From Neocallimastix lanati (nom. inval.) (taxonomy: Eukaryota; Neocallimastigomycota; Neocallimastigomycetes; Neocallimastigales; Neocallimastigaceae): DNA of 64,000 nt. Shown here piece after piece: positions 46,017-56,580 of this stretch. Position 1 is the stretch's first letter; each line of letters opens with the position of its first letter. The position numbers and the translations under genes were made by a program. The DNA lies in contig JACVTC010000008.1 in the NCBI GenBank assembly GCA_016946835.1, positions 1,930,001-1,994,000 on the forward strand, read 5' to 3'. The notes below the pieces were generated by a model. The model saw nothing but the letters and a program-made list of their open reading frames with translations, had not been told where the DNA came from and ran no database searches.

Positions 46017-49000
46017 ATGAATTACATAAATATCAACAATCAACATCCAGGAGCTAGGGGAGACTTTGACGCAGCCTCTGAAGCCAGCTCCATGGAAATA
46101 GAAAATGAGGTTGGTAATAACGTCAATACCAGGGCACGCCTCATTCCGAAACCAAAAGCATTCTCCGGAAGAAGAAACGAACTACCAGCCTTCCTTGGTC
46201 AAATCAACCGATATTTTAAGTACAATTTAGACGAAGAAGCTGCTGCTGATGACGAATTCAAGATTGATATTATAAGTAGTTATTTGGAGGGAAACGCTGC
46301 TGAATGGTTTGCTGATCTAGTTAAAGAAGAAAGTCCACTATTGGAAAATTACGAGAATTTTATTGACGCTTTGCAACAACGTTACAAATCCTGTGCAAGT
46401 TCAGATGTCGCGAACAGTCGACTTACCAAGATACGTAGCCAACAATTTAGAACAATAGCCGAATACTGCAATCAGTTCGAGAAAATAGCCAGAGATTCAT
46501 CATTTAATGACGAAGCTAAAATCCATTTTTTCATTGAGGGTTTACCAACAAGAGAAAAAGAAAGAACCAAACTAATTTATCCTAGAATTAGAAGAATTAA
46601 TGAACTAATTAATGTTGTAGCTGCTAATGCTGAAGAAGATCGTCGTGTTAACGGAAATGACCCAATGGATATAGATCAAAGAAGAATTAGACCTTTTCGT
46701 AGGGATTTAGGATCAAGTCGTTACCAAAATAATTACCGAAGTAGCCAAAATTACAGGGATTCTTCACCAAAGAGGTCAACCAAACCGAAGAAGTGTTTTA
46801 TATGTAAGAGCACAAGCAACTTAAAGGAAAACTGTCCCAAGCAACAGGACAAAATTAGAAAAAGAGAAAAGATCTTACAGATTAAATTGAGCAAGAAAAG
46901 TTTAGCTCACACTTACAATGTTGTTTTTAAGTACAAAAATGGTTTTATTATGTCCGCAATTCTAGATACTGGCTCAGATCTTAATATTATGGATAGAGCT
47001 ACCGCCGATAAATACCAGATCCCAATACAACGAATCCGCCATGAGAAAAACGTTATCGGATTTAACGGAAATGGAACAATTCGTTATGAAACCATTCCAT
47101 TAACTATGGTCATGGGTCAACATATCGAAACCATTCAATTTTACATTTATAGTTTACCAAAAGGAATTTCGGTTATTTTAGGAAATCCATGGTTGAAGAA
47201 GCATTGCCCAACAATTGAATTTGATAAAGGTAATATCAGATTCAGTTCCCAATACTGCAAGAGGAATTGTTGTGCCACCGCTGAAGATATTATGAGAAGA
47301 ACAACTGAAGAAAAGAAGAAAAAAGATGAAATCCGCCGAAGTAAGATACAATTAGCTAGAGAAATTATTAATAATTATAATAATGTATTAGATAGTTTAG
47401 ATAATAATGATGTTAAAAAATTAGTCGATAATAAAAATAAATTATGTAGTAAAAAATCACGTAATATAAAGGCTATTATGAAAAAAGCCTTAGTTAAAAA
47501 AGAAAAATGTATTAAAAGAAAAGAATTAAATAAAGGAAAATTTGAAAATTATGCTTTCTGTTATGTTTTAAAAAATGAAAATAAAGATAAAAGTGTTATT
47601 AAATGTGATTATAATAATGAAAGTGTTAAAGAAAATAAAAGTTTGGAAAGAATACCAAAACAATATGAGAAATTTAAAAATGTGTTTGATGAACAAGAGT
47701 GTAACGAATTACCACCACATCGTCCATACGACTGTAAAATTAGATTAAAGGATGATGTTGACTTATTTTATGGTCCTTTATATCCATTAACGGAGGAAGA
47801 ACGTGAAGCTTTAAAAGAATATATCAAAGAAAATTTAGAAAAAGGCTTCATTAGACCTTCAACATCTCCTGCTGGTGCTCCAATTTTATTCGTTAGAAAA
47901 AAGGATGGAAGTTTAAGACTTTGTGTCGATTATCGAAGACTTAATGAAAATACTATAAGGGACTCCTATCCACTCCCTTTAATCACCGAGCTTTTTGACA
48001 GATTGAGAGAAGCTAAGTATTTTACTAAGTTAGATTTAAAATCAGCTTATAACCTGGTAAGAATACGTGAAGGTGATGAATATAAAACAGCATTTCGAAC
48101 AAGATATGGTCATTTCGAATATCTTGTTATGCCATTTGGTTTGAAGAATGCTCCAGCAACTTTCCAACACTTTATTAATGACGTTTTAGGAGAATACTTA
48201 GATGAATTTGCTTTTGCCTATATCGATGATATACTTATTTATTCTGAGACATTAGAAGAACACCGTACACATGTTAAGAAAATACTTAAGAAATTACAAG
48301 AAAGTGGTCTTTATGCAAAATTAAGTAAGTGTGAATTTGAAGTCCAGAAAACAACATTCTTGGGGCACGTAATATCCAATCAAGGAATTTCCATGGATCC
48401 GGATAAAGTTAAGTCTATCTTAGAATGGCCAATACCAACTACAGTCAAAGAAGTACAATCATTTATAGGTTTATGCAACTACTACCGAAGATTCATCCCA
48501 AACTTTGCTAAAATTGCTAAGCCGTTACACAACTTAACAAGAAAAGATATTAAATATGAATGGACTGAAGAATGCTCCGTTGCATTCGAAACTTTGAAGA
48601 AACTTTTTACCATAGAACCTATTCTTGCCCATGCAGATCCAGAATTACCGTTTATAGTAGAGACAGATGCAAGTAATTTTGCAATTGGTGCCGTATTATC
48701 TCAAAGAAATAAGGATACAAATGAGTTACATCCAATTTGTTATTATTCAAGAGGTTTAACAAAATCTGAAAAGAATTATCCAATATATGACAAGGAATTA
48801 TTAGCTGTCAAGTGTGCGTTACAAGAATGGAGACATTACTTAGAAGGGGCTAAGCATCAATTTACAATTTATACCGATCATAAAAATTTAACTTTTCCAC
48901 GTAAACCTGAGTTGTTATCTCAACGTCAAATAAGATGGAACTTATTCTTATCTCGATTTGATTACAAAATACAATATAGACCAGGAAAAGAAGGTGGAAA

Positions 49001-50585
49001 ACCAGATGCTTTTTCGAGAAGACCAGATTATGAAAATCAAGAAATAGATGATGAAAAAGAAACTTCAGCTTGTCTTACAATACAAGAAGCTACAGAAGAT
49101 TTATGTTTAGTTGCAATTCAAGGGAACTTAAAAGATGAATTGATAAAAGAAATTAAAGATGATGAAGTCATACAAGAATTAATCAAGATCAAAAAAGGAG
49201 AATCTACTTCTAATAATAAATATAAAAATAAAATGAAAGACTTTACTATTGACGAAGAAGGTTTATTATTATATAAGGGTTTAATTTTCGTTCCAAAGAA
49301 GATGAGAAATATTATCATTGCTATTCATCATGATAATCCAGTTCAAGGTCATTTTGGTATTCTCAAAACCAAAGAAATTATAAGTAGAAATTTTGTTTGG
49401 TTTAAGATGACTTCCGATATTGTTAAGTATATCGCATCATGCAAAACATGTGCTCAAGTAAAAGATGATCGCCACCGTCCTTATGGATTACTTCAACCTC
49501 TTCCCACTCCAAAAAGACCATGGTCCTCAGTCTCAATGGATTTTATAACTGATTTACCTAAGTCAAGAGACAAAACAGTTATAATGGTCGTAGTTGATAG
49601 ATTAACAAAGATGGCTCACTTTATTCCATTTAGGAGTATACCTACCACTCAAATCGCTGCTGATGTATTTTTTAGAGAAGTTTTTCGTTTACACGGATTA
49701 CCAGAAGATATTACTTCCGATAGAGGATCTCAATTCACCTCCGAATTCTGGCAAAGACTTTGTAGTTTATTAGATATTCGTCAAAATTTGTCAACAGCAC
49801 ATCACCCTCAAACAGATGGTCAAACTGAACGAGTTAATGGTATATTAGAACAATTTTTAAGGTGCTATATTAACAAAAGAAAAAATAACTGGATGGACAT
49901 TCTTCCTTATGCTGAATTCGCATATAATAACACATTACAACAATCGACTAATCAGACACCATTCTTCTCAAATTATGGTTTTAATCCAAAATTCAATCCA
50001 GTTATACCTGCTGATAGCAGAAGAACAAGTACCATTGACCATGTTGAACAAATAAGAAAAAACATGCAATTCCTCAAGAAAAATTTAGAAAAAGCTAAGG
50101 AAAGATATAAGAGATATGCAGATCACTTAAGAATTGTAGGACCAAAATTAAAAGTAGGTGATAAAGTTTGGTTAAAGCGTCCAGACTTACTTCCAAAAGG
50201 TCCTTCTAAATTGACTAACAGAAAACTCGGTCCTTTTAAAATTATTGAAAAAACAGGCCCTGTTTCTTATAAATTAGAATTGCCTGATACTATTAAATGT
50301 CATAATGTTTTCCATATTTCAAACCTAGAACCTTACAATGAAAGAGAATTTGATGAATCAAGTACAAGTACTATTACTCGAATTACTTCGATCGCTACTG
50401 ATACTGAAGGAAAGGAACCTTTGAAGATTGTTGCCGCTAAAGTTGTTAACAATAAACCTTTTTACTTTATGTTATGGAAAGGACTTCCAGCTACTGAATG
50501 TACTTGGTTGTCTGAAGATGAAATCACTGATCCTCAATTAGTTCAAGAGTTCAATAAAACAAATAGAGTTCCTTCTAGATTATAA
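46017..50585 (+). CDS. gag-pol: Ty3-3 gag-pol polyprotein (1,522 aa)
   Basis: I choose ATG 46017 (MNYININNQ); the frame is open 19 codons further up but from a GTG only. Domains: capsid (about 40-210), a zinc-knuckle-like CFICKSTSNLKENC near 260-275 whose histidine position is Asn, protease LDTGSDLNI (Asp317), RT with YIDD at 735-738, RNase H ([12 protein letters not shown]), integrase HHCC (HHDNPVQGH...CKTC) and catalytic Asp1175, Asp1235 and Glu1271 (D-x59-D-x35-E). The end is a chromodomain-like segment (FYFMLWKGLPATECTWLSED). The frame is uninterrupted. It is closest in this window to Ty3-1. The altered knuckle is odd for an otherwise intact element. Confidence 0.95.
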   Translation: MNYININNQHPGARGDFDAASEASSMEIENEVGNNVNTRARLIPKPKAFSGRRNELPAFLGQINRYFKYNLDEEAAADDEFKIDIISSYLEGNAAEWFADLVKEESPLLENYENFIDALQQRYKSCASSDVANSRLTKIRSQQFRTIAEYCNQFEKIARDSSFNDEAKIHFFIEGLPTREKERTKLIYPRIRRINELINVVAANAEEDRRVNGNDPMDIDQRRIRPFRRDLGSSRYQNNYRSSQNYRDSSPKRSTKPKKCFICKSTSNLKENCPKQQDKIRKREKILQIKLSKKSLAHTYNVVFKYKNGFIMSAILDTGSDLNIMDRATADKYQIPIQRIRHEKNVIGFNGNGTIRYETIPLTMVMGQHIETIQFYIYSLPKGISVILGNPWLKKHCPTIEFDKGNIRFSSQYCKRNCCATAEDIMRRTTEEKKKKDEIRRSKIQLAREIINNYNNVLDSLDNNDVKKLVDNKNKLCSKKSRNIKAIMKKALVKKEKCIKRKELNKGKFENYAFCYVLKNENKDKSVIKCDYNNESVKENKSLERIPKQYEKFKNVFDEQECNELPPHRPYDCKIRLKDDVDLFYGPLYPLTEEEREALKEYIKENLEKGFIRPSTSPAGAPILFVRKKDGSLRLCVDYRRLNENTIRDSYPLPLITELFDRLREAKYFTKLDLKSAYNLVRIREGDEYKTAFRTRYGHFEYLVMPFGLKNAPATFQHFINDVLGEYLDEFAFAYIDDILIYSETLEEHRTHVKKILKKLQESGLYAKLSKCEFEVQKTTFLGHVISNQGISMDPDKVKSILEWPIPTTVKEVQSFIGLCNYYRRFIPNFAKIAKPLHNLTRKDIKYEWTEECSVAFETLKKLFTIEPILAHADPELPFIVETDASNFAIGAVLSQRNKDTNELHPICYYSRGLTKSEKNYPIYDKELLAVKCALQEWRHYLEGAKHQFTIYTDHKNLTFPRKPELLSQRQIRWNLFLSRFDYKIQYRPGKEGGKPDAFSRRPDYENQEIDDEKETSACLTIQEATEDLCLVAIQGNLKDELIKEIKDDEVIQELIKIKKGESTSNNKYKNKMKDFTIDEEGLLLYKGLIFVPKKMRNIIIAIHHDNPVQGHFGILKTKEIISRNFVWFKMTSDIVKYIASCKTCAQVKDDRHRPYGLLQPLPTPKRPWSSVSMDFITDLPKSRDKTVIMVVVDRLTKMAHFIPFRSIPTTQIAADVFFREVFRLHGLPEDITSDRGSQFTSEFWQRLCSLLDIRQNLSTAHHPQTDGQTERVNGILEQFLRCYINKRKNNWMDILPYAEFAYNNTLQQSTNQTPFFSNYGFNPKFNPVIPADSRRTSTIDHVEQIRKNMQFLKKNLEKAKERYKRYADHLRIVGPKLKVGDKVWLKRPDLLPKGPSKLTNRKLGPFKIIEKTGPVSYKLELPDTIKCHNVFHISNLEPYNEREFDESSTSTITRITSIATDTEGKEPLKIVAAKVVNNKPFYFMLWKGLPATECTWLSEDEITDPQLVQEFNKTNRVPSRL

Positions 50586-50618
50586 GTCGCTCAGGGGCTC
50601 GACTTAAACAGAGGGGCA

Positions 50619-51545
50619 TGTAAAATATTTAATAATTTGAATACGTATTTAAATGTAATGTAATGTAAATTATTGTGGATAAAAATGTTTTCCAAATTTT
50701 TAATATAAATTTAAATGTATTCCAAATTATTAATTTAATTAATTTTCTCAAAAATGTATGACTAAATTATTTGGAGAATTTACATCATTATTACTCACTT
50801 TGAATCATGAAACTTGTAAATTAAAAATAATTAGTCATGAAACTTGTAAATTAAAAATAATTAGTCATAAATTAGTTAAATTAAAGTAATCAAAGAAAAA
50901 TTGCCTTTTCCGTTTGTTTACAAAAACTTGCCGTTTTGTTTATTTGTTTTTAGAAATATTAGATAGTTTTAAATAGTTTTTATATTAAAATAACTCATAA
51001 AAATTCATGTAATTTATTATTAAATGTAATTACAAATATATAATAATATTTTAGTTAGTTTATTACAATCTATTCAATTTAAATTTTAATTTTCAAAAAG
51101 TATAAAAAGAGTTAATTTTCAACTATTGAACGATAGTTGGAAAATAGTATAGAAAATAGTATAGTTTAGAATAGTATAGTTTAGTATAGATAATATAGAT
51201 AGTATAAATTTTATATTTTATTAATTAGTATTATAACTATTATTAGAATAGTTATCTTTTATAAAACAAATTTTATTTTAAATTTTATTTTAAAATCTTA
51301 ACTGCTAGTAGGCTTTCCGGTAAAGGACCCTACGGTACCCAGTTAAGTGATTGTTGATTTTAGAATAGTTAAATTCAACAAATAAGAAATATTAATAAAA
51401 GGATTTTTTTATAAAACAAAAAATTAAATTAGTTTTTTAGTTTTAGTGTTTTAGTTAATAATTAATTATAGTGTTGATATAATAAAATAGTGTAAAATAA
51501 ATTATAGTCTGTCCTCGCCGACCTAAGCTATTATTTTATTTTACA
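50619..51545 (+). repeat. 3' LTR of Ty3-3
   Basis: It is 927 bp, equal in length to the 5' LTR and matching it at every point checked. The hairpin recurs at 51297-51347. Confidence 0.95.
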
Positions 51546-51547
51546 CA

Positions 51548-52120
51548 TGTAACGAAACTCATAACTAGTAAATTAGTAACTATGGTTCAATGGTAAGTTA
51601 CCATAACCATCGGGCTGAACCCTTAGGGTTCGACACCCACTCTTTCCAAATTTTAATAACTTTTTATTTATTATAACTAGAATATTAAAGAAATTACTAG
51701 TGTTTATCGGTTAAACAATTGAACCGATAAAACTAGAAAAATCTATTTTATTAATATTTTTTATCATTTTTTATCTAAGATTCATTTTCTAGAAAGAAAA
51801 CTTGTTTTCTTTAATTTTCTTTAATTTTCTTTTATTTCTAATAATTACTAATAACAACTGATAACTTAAAATAATTAATTTTCCTGAAAAACTATAAATA
51901 GGTGTAAAATTTCATAATAAAATATTTTTACTTGTGCTTTTATTAATTAATTTTAAAGTAATTTAAAATATTACAATGATTAATTAATAAAATAATAATT
52001 TATATTTTTACTAATAAAAAAACTTATTTTAATAAAACATATTTTGAATTACTTTAGTGTCGAGAACCTTTTGTGTAAAAAACCTTATAACAATCTTAAG
52101 TAACATTAAGATTTGTTACA
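51548..52120 (+). repeat. 3' LTR of Ty3-T with tRNA-like module
   Basis: It is 573 bp, TGTAACGAAACTCAT to ATTTGTTACA. The A box TGGTTCAATGGTAAG (51583) and B box GGTTCGACACC (51627) are 44 nt apart. CTATAAATAG (about 51893) is the Pol II TATA box. The first bases are shared with the Ty3-3 TSD. Confidence 0.9.
51577..51640 (+). promoter_or_regulatory. tRNA-like Pol III A/B-box module (Ty3-T 3' LTR)
   Basis: It has tRNA-gene spacing between the A and B boxes, in the sense orientation of the element, in the U3 part of the LTR. A T run (AAATTTTAAT) about 20 nt after the B box could terminate a short Pol III transcript. Confidence 0.72.
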
Positions 52121-52723
52121 GATAACTAAATTTAGGAGCAATAAATAATGTACCATCAACAAATATATCATCATTATATTCTCTAAATAATTTTACTTGA
52201 AAAGGGGATTGAAAAATTATTAAATTAGTATTTTTTGAATATCATAAAATTTTCACCTCGCTTTGTTCTATAATATTTAGATTCATTAGGAATTTCAGTA
52301 AATGTTGTTACATTGGATGGTAGTTTTTTATTTAAATTTCTTGATATTTGGGATTTAATTGAATTATATTCTGGACATATAAATCTCATTTCTTTAGAAA
52401 TTTTATTATATAGGAGTTTTATTTTTATACCAAAAGGAATTGAATTTTTTTCAATTCCATCTTTAATTTTATTATTCATTAAAGATAGAGATACATCGTA
52501 TTCTTTTTCAGGATGATTATGTGAATTTTCATATTTCAGTATTTTTTTCTTATTATTTAAAATAATAAAAGATTTACATTTATTTCGGTATATAAACTTT
52601 GGAATTATATTTTCTTATATATAAAAAATTAAATTTATATTTTTTATTAATAATAATTTATTTTTTTCCTTTGTTAGACTCACATCAATAATTAGATTTT
52701 CTTCCATTTCTATCAAGAACTGA
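52121..52723 (-). pseudogene. MULE-C, 5' part (transposase N-terminal remnant)
   Basis: It resumes MULE-C after Ty3-T and encodes a decayed FLYWCH/MULE N-terminus (about 52479-52225 open, MGLICPEYNS-like region conserved as MRFICPEYNS). Frameshifts near 52232, 52580 and 52660 break it. Homology to MULE-A stops a few bases upstream of the start codon at about 52723. Confidence 0.8.
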
Positions 52724-52957
52724 CGATACTTGTACTGTGATTAAATTAATCCATTATTGGATTAATTAAATTTATAAAATTTAATGAAAAATTAATTAAT
52801 AGTTTTAACTTAATATTTAATTATATAAGTGAATCAATAGTAATTGTTTAAATAAATTTAGTTTAGTTAATGAATAGTTGAATAAACAAATTAAAAAATT
52901 ATTTAGCAGAATTGAAAAATAATAATCTACTATATGCAATAAACTTTTAAATTTAAT
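52724..52957. other. AT-rich intervening sequence
   Basis: No gene is seen. It has a near-palindrome AATTAATCCATTATTGGATT (about 52743-52766) and TTAGTTTAGTTAATGAATAG-type simple sequence. Confidence 0.4.
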
Positions 52958-53793
52958 TTAAATTTTAATAACTTCTAAATTTAGTGAAATTGTTATTTTT
53001 TCGCCTAGACTATTTTTGTTTACACTTTTATCAATTTCATTTCCTGGATTATCGTAATTAACATTTAAAATATTATTATATTGATTAATTATTTTCATAT
53101 ATTTTTGATGATTTTCATAATAAGTATTATCAAAATTCACAATTTGTAAATATTCTTTAATAATTTTCTGGATGTTATTGTTCTTTTTGTCGATTTCATT
53201 CAAACATTTCAATAATTTGTTCAATTTACAATTTGTTTTGTTTATTTTATCTTGAAATGATTCAATTATATATTTATCTATCGTAACAGGATTTTCATTT
53301 TCATTATTTTGGTAATTATTCGAAATATTATTTTTATTCATATTTGCTATTTCATTATTATGTATATTATTATTTATACTTGCTATTTCATTATTATGTA
53401 TATTATTATTTATACTTGCTATTTCATTATTATGTATATTATTATTTATACTTGCTATTTCATTATTATGTATATTATTATTTATACTTGCTATTTCATT
53501 ATTATGTATATTATTATTTATACTTGCTATTTCATTATTATGTATATTATTATTTATACTTGCTATTTCATTATTATGTATATTATTATTTATACTTGCT
53601 ATTTCATTATTATGTATATTATTATTTATACTTGCTATTTCATTATTGCGTATGTTACTATTCATACCTAAATTCTTATAGTTATTGTTATTATATTCAT
53701 TGCTATCATAAATACCATTAATAAAATAATTATTTAAATCATAATTAATATTATTTTCTTTTTGAAAAATATTTGTGTTTTCTGTTTTATTCG
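52958..53793 (-). pseudogene. Asn-rich repeat protein fragment, probably copia-derived
   Basis: The minus-strand frame is open from the LTR at 53799 to a stop at 52958; an internal ATG at 53665 gives 235 aa. It contains about eight perfect 12-residue repeats (EIASINNNIHNN, 36-bp unit, 53340-53650), followed by a charged, possibly coiled-coil tail (NKTNCKLNKLLKCLNEIDKK). The upstream part, across solo LTR S3, is copia Gag. I infer that it is the variable linker after Gag of a decayed copia element. No function is recognised. Confidence 0.5.
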
Positions 53794-53798
53794 GTGTG

Positions 53799-54550
53799 TG
53801 TAAAGATTTAATAAAATTTTTAATAATTAATTATTACATAATTAATTAATATAATAAAATTACATAAATTTATGATTTATGTATATGGAAATTAATTATA
53901 AATTTATGTAAACTTTTCATAAAGGAAAAATTATTATTTAAATAATTTTAGATAATAAATTTAATTTAAATAATTTATTTAAGTTAGTTGATTTAGTTTA
54001 GTTTATTTAAAATAGTTATTCTATTTAACTTAGTTAATTTAGTTTAGTTAGTTTAAAATACTTTAAAATTAATTTCGGAATAGTTTTAAATAGTTAAAAT
54101 TAGTTTAAATAGTTTTAAATTGTAAATATATAAACATTAGTATTAATAATATTTATATAATAAATAGATAATAAATGAGCTCTTATTGAATTTGATTATT
54201 ATTAGAAATAAATTGAAAGTTTATTGAATTAATTATTGTATCGTTTTATTTAATTTTTATTTAACAAAATTACTGAAAATTATTTTGTTTATAAATAAAT
54301 AGTAATATATGTAAATTAGATAGAAATAATATATTATAATATAATCATAAAAAATTATAAATACATGTAAATTTCTATAATTAAATCGATGTATTAGTTA
54401 TTGACTATCAAATAATTAATAACAATAAGAGATTTATTTTTAAAATTAATAAAAGATTATTTAATAAAAAAAAAAGAATTTTTTATTACGTGTTTTAAAC
54501 TGTTTTGTGTATTTTGTTATTTGTAATCTGTTTCTTCTAAACTCTTTACA
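53799..54550 (-). repeat. Solo LTR S3
   Basis: Plus-strand ends are TGTAAAGATTTAATA and TAAACTCTTTACA, 752 bp, with TSD GTGTG (53794-53798 and 54551-54555). It is a distant relative of H1/H2 and of the Ty3-1 LTR (shared AACAGATTA... start and TAAATCTTTACA end). Confidence 0.82.
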
Positions 54551-54564
54551 GTGTGTTATTATTT

Positions 54565-55820
54565 TTAAATTTGCTTCTTCATATCTTCTAATATTTCATC
54601 GACTTCTTCTGAGATACTGTATCTTATTTCCAAGAAGTTTAATTGTTTCTCTGGTAGTCCTTTAAACAAGTAGTTTAATTTTTCCCTATTGCTAAGTTTA
54701 TTATTTAATTTTCCTAACTTTTGCGTGATTTCTGAAAATTCTTCGATGTATTCTAAAGTTTCTTTATCACTTTCGGCCCTCATATTTTCTAATCTTCTGT
54801 AGAGTTTTTCATTGAATTCTTCTTCGTGATATTTCTTCTTGAGTACCTTTAATATTAAGTATGCTGAATTTTTCTCTTCTTCTTTACTTCTAATAAAGGA
54901 TTTTATTTTTGTATCAGCAGATTTTCTTAAAAAACTCAAAACTTTGAAGTTGTTCATTTTATGTTCCTTAATTTTGTTTTCACCTTCTTCAGATAAGATA
55001 TCATTTTGTAATGAATCCGTCAATAAAAAACAGATTATAACAATAAAAAAACACTACAATTTAAACAAATAAAATTAAAATAATTTCTTTTATTAATAAA
55101 TTCTTTTATTAATTATGAACTTCTCTTATGTTATTAACTGTAAAATAGTTAATAACTAATACATCGATTTAATTAAGAAAAATTACATGTATTTATATTT
55201 TTTCTTATTACACTATTAATATATGATGTTATTTAATAATATATATAAAACTATTTATTTATAAACAAAAGATTTTTTAATTAATAATTTTTATTATTTA
55301 TTAATTTACTAAAACTAAAATTAATTTTTTAAACTCTTTATTTTATTTATTATTTTAATACTTATAATAATTTTAATTATATATTTAATATTGAAAAACT
55401 ATTTTTATAAATATTAACTATTTAAGATTATTCCTAAATTAATATTTGACTATTTAAAACTAAACTAAATTAACTAAACTAATTAAAAAATATTTTCAAT
55501 TTAAAAAAATAATTAAATTTTATTTCAATAAATTTTATATTAAAAAAATAATTCATATACATTAAATAAATTAATTGTACGAAAAATTAAGCTATTTAAT
55601 GTATTAAAGATTTATTAAATCTTTACACATTTCCTCTCTTATCTTTGGTTGTATATTTCTTCTCTACTTCTTTTACTATATCATCCATGTTTATGTTAAC
55701 GTATTCATTTAATCAAGCGCCTTGGAGTTCGAGGATAATGACTTCATACCATTCATCGTAGTTGTCTTCAGTTAGGACATATTCCATCCTATTAAGAGCT
55801 ATTCTAGTTGTTCCGGTCAT
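54565..55820 (-). pseudogene. gag: Copia-2 Gag (UBN2-type), split by a solo LTR and with a stop
   Basis: The start is ATG 55820-55818 (MTGTTRIALNRMEYVL...). An in-frame TGA at 55715-55713 falls where Trp is plausible. The frame runs to solo LTR H1 (55007-55627) and continues in phase after it (DILSEEGENK) to TAA at 54567-54565. The second part shows a copia Gag signature: YLILKVLKKKYHEEE, RAESDKETLEYIEEF and LFKGLPEK. Total about 210 residues plus the interruption. It would form the particle of a Ty1/copia element; it is now dead. Confidence 0.78.
55007..55627 (+). repeat. Solo LTR H1
   Basis: It starts TGTAATGAATCCGTC and ends ATTAAATCTTTACA, 621 bp, with TSD CATTT (55002-55006 and 55628-55632). 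It differs from H2 by one A in a homopolymer as far as I can see. Confidence 0.9.
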
Positions 55821-55827
55821 TTTATAA

Positions 55828-56580
55828 ATGTATTAATATATTACTAATATTATTTAATGAGTTTGTTTATTAATTACAAATTGTCAATTACTATTTTTAA
55901 ATACTAATTACTAAATTATATAAGAAACATTCAAATACTAATTTCCTAATTCTAATGTGTTTCTTATTTACTTATGTGTATATTCAAGTGTTCTTAATCT
56001 TAAATATCCTAATTATAATAAGTTGCTAAATTACTAAATTACTAATTGCTAAATTGCTAAATTACTAAATTACTAAATTACTATGTTAATAAATTATTAA
56101 TTGCTAAATTGTCAAATTATAGAGTTAATAAGTTACTAAGTTACTAAATTACTAAATTACTAAATTATTAAATTTCCTAATTAACTAAGTATTCTAAATT
56201 TCTACACAAACTTATCGAGTCAAATGAGACTCTTAATCTGTTAAAAATCTCAATATTTGTTTATTTATTAACCTTATTTATTTGAAGGAAAAGGATTATT
56301 TTTTAAGAATACATAATTTAATGTTATTTATACATACAAAATACATTTGATGGATAATACATATTTTAATACATTAAATACATGTTTTAATATTAACTAT
56401 GTAAAAGAGGCTTATAAAAATAAAAATTTTTTAAAACTATATTTATAAACTACATAAACTATATATTCATATAATATATCTTATTTATTTATAATAGACT
56501 ATTTAATATTTAAAATTATAATAAAAGTTGTAATAAAATAAAAATATTAATTAAAATGGTAATTAAATTTATAAACTAAA
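55828..56580. other. AT-rich stretch with short tandem repeats
   Basis: No gene is seen. (AAATTACT)n-like repeats lie at about 56030-56170. It may be the 5' leader and LTR remains of the copia fragments on either side. Confidence 0.4.

Larger units (their letters stand above)
44937..51545 (+). mobile_element. Ty3-3: intact Ty3/gypsy chromovirus-type retrotransposon
   Basis: The element is 6,609 bp with TSD CATGT (44932-44936 and 51546-51550). The 927-bp LTRs are of equal length with no difference seen. It has an 11-nt self-primer site, a single gag-pol frame and a polypurine tract (CAGAGGGGCA) before the 3' LTR. It is inserted exactly at the border between the Ty3-T purine tract and 3' LTR, so its TSD includes the first three bases of that LTR. 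It may be active. Confidence 0.95.
27270..52120 (+). mobile_element. Ty3-T: nested Ty3-type element with tRNA-like LTRs and no RT
   Basis: The outer boundaries are exact: TGTAACGAAACTCAT at 27270 and ATTTGTTACA at 52120, flanked by GATAA (27265-27269 and 52121-52125), inside MULE-C. Of the 24.85 kb, only the LTRs and 39665-44936 belong to Ty3-T; the rest is later insertions (D2, C, B2 and Ty3-2 in the 5' LTR, Ty3-3 at the 3' LTR edge). In order: a split 5' LTR, a self-primer site, a leader with a 15-bp repeat and poly(A), a gag-protease-integrase-chromodomain frame, a purine tract AGAGGAGGACCA, and a 573-bp 3' LTR. Confidence 0.85.

Noticed and set aside
53309-53721. Plus-strand Tyr/Ile-rich frames over the 36-bp repeats
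   Set aside because: They are shadows of the minus-strand Asn-rich repeat frame.
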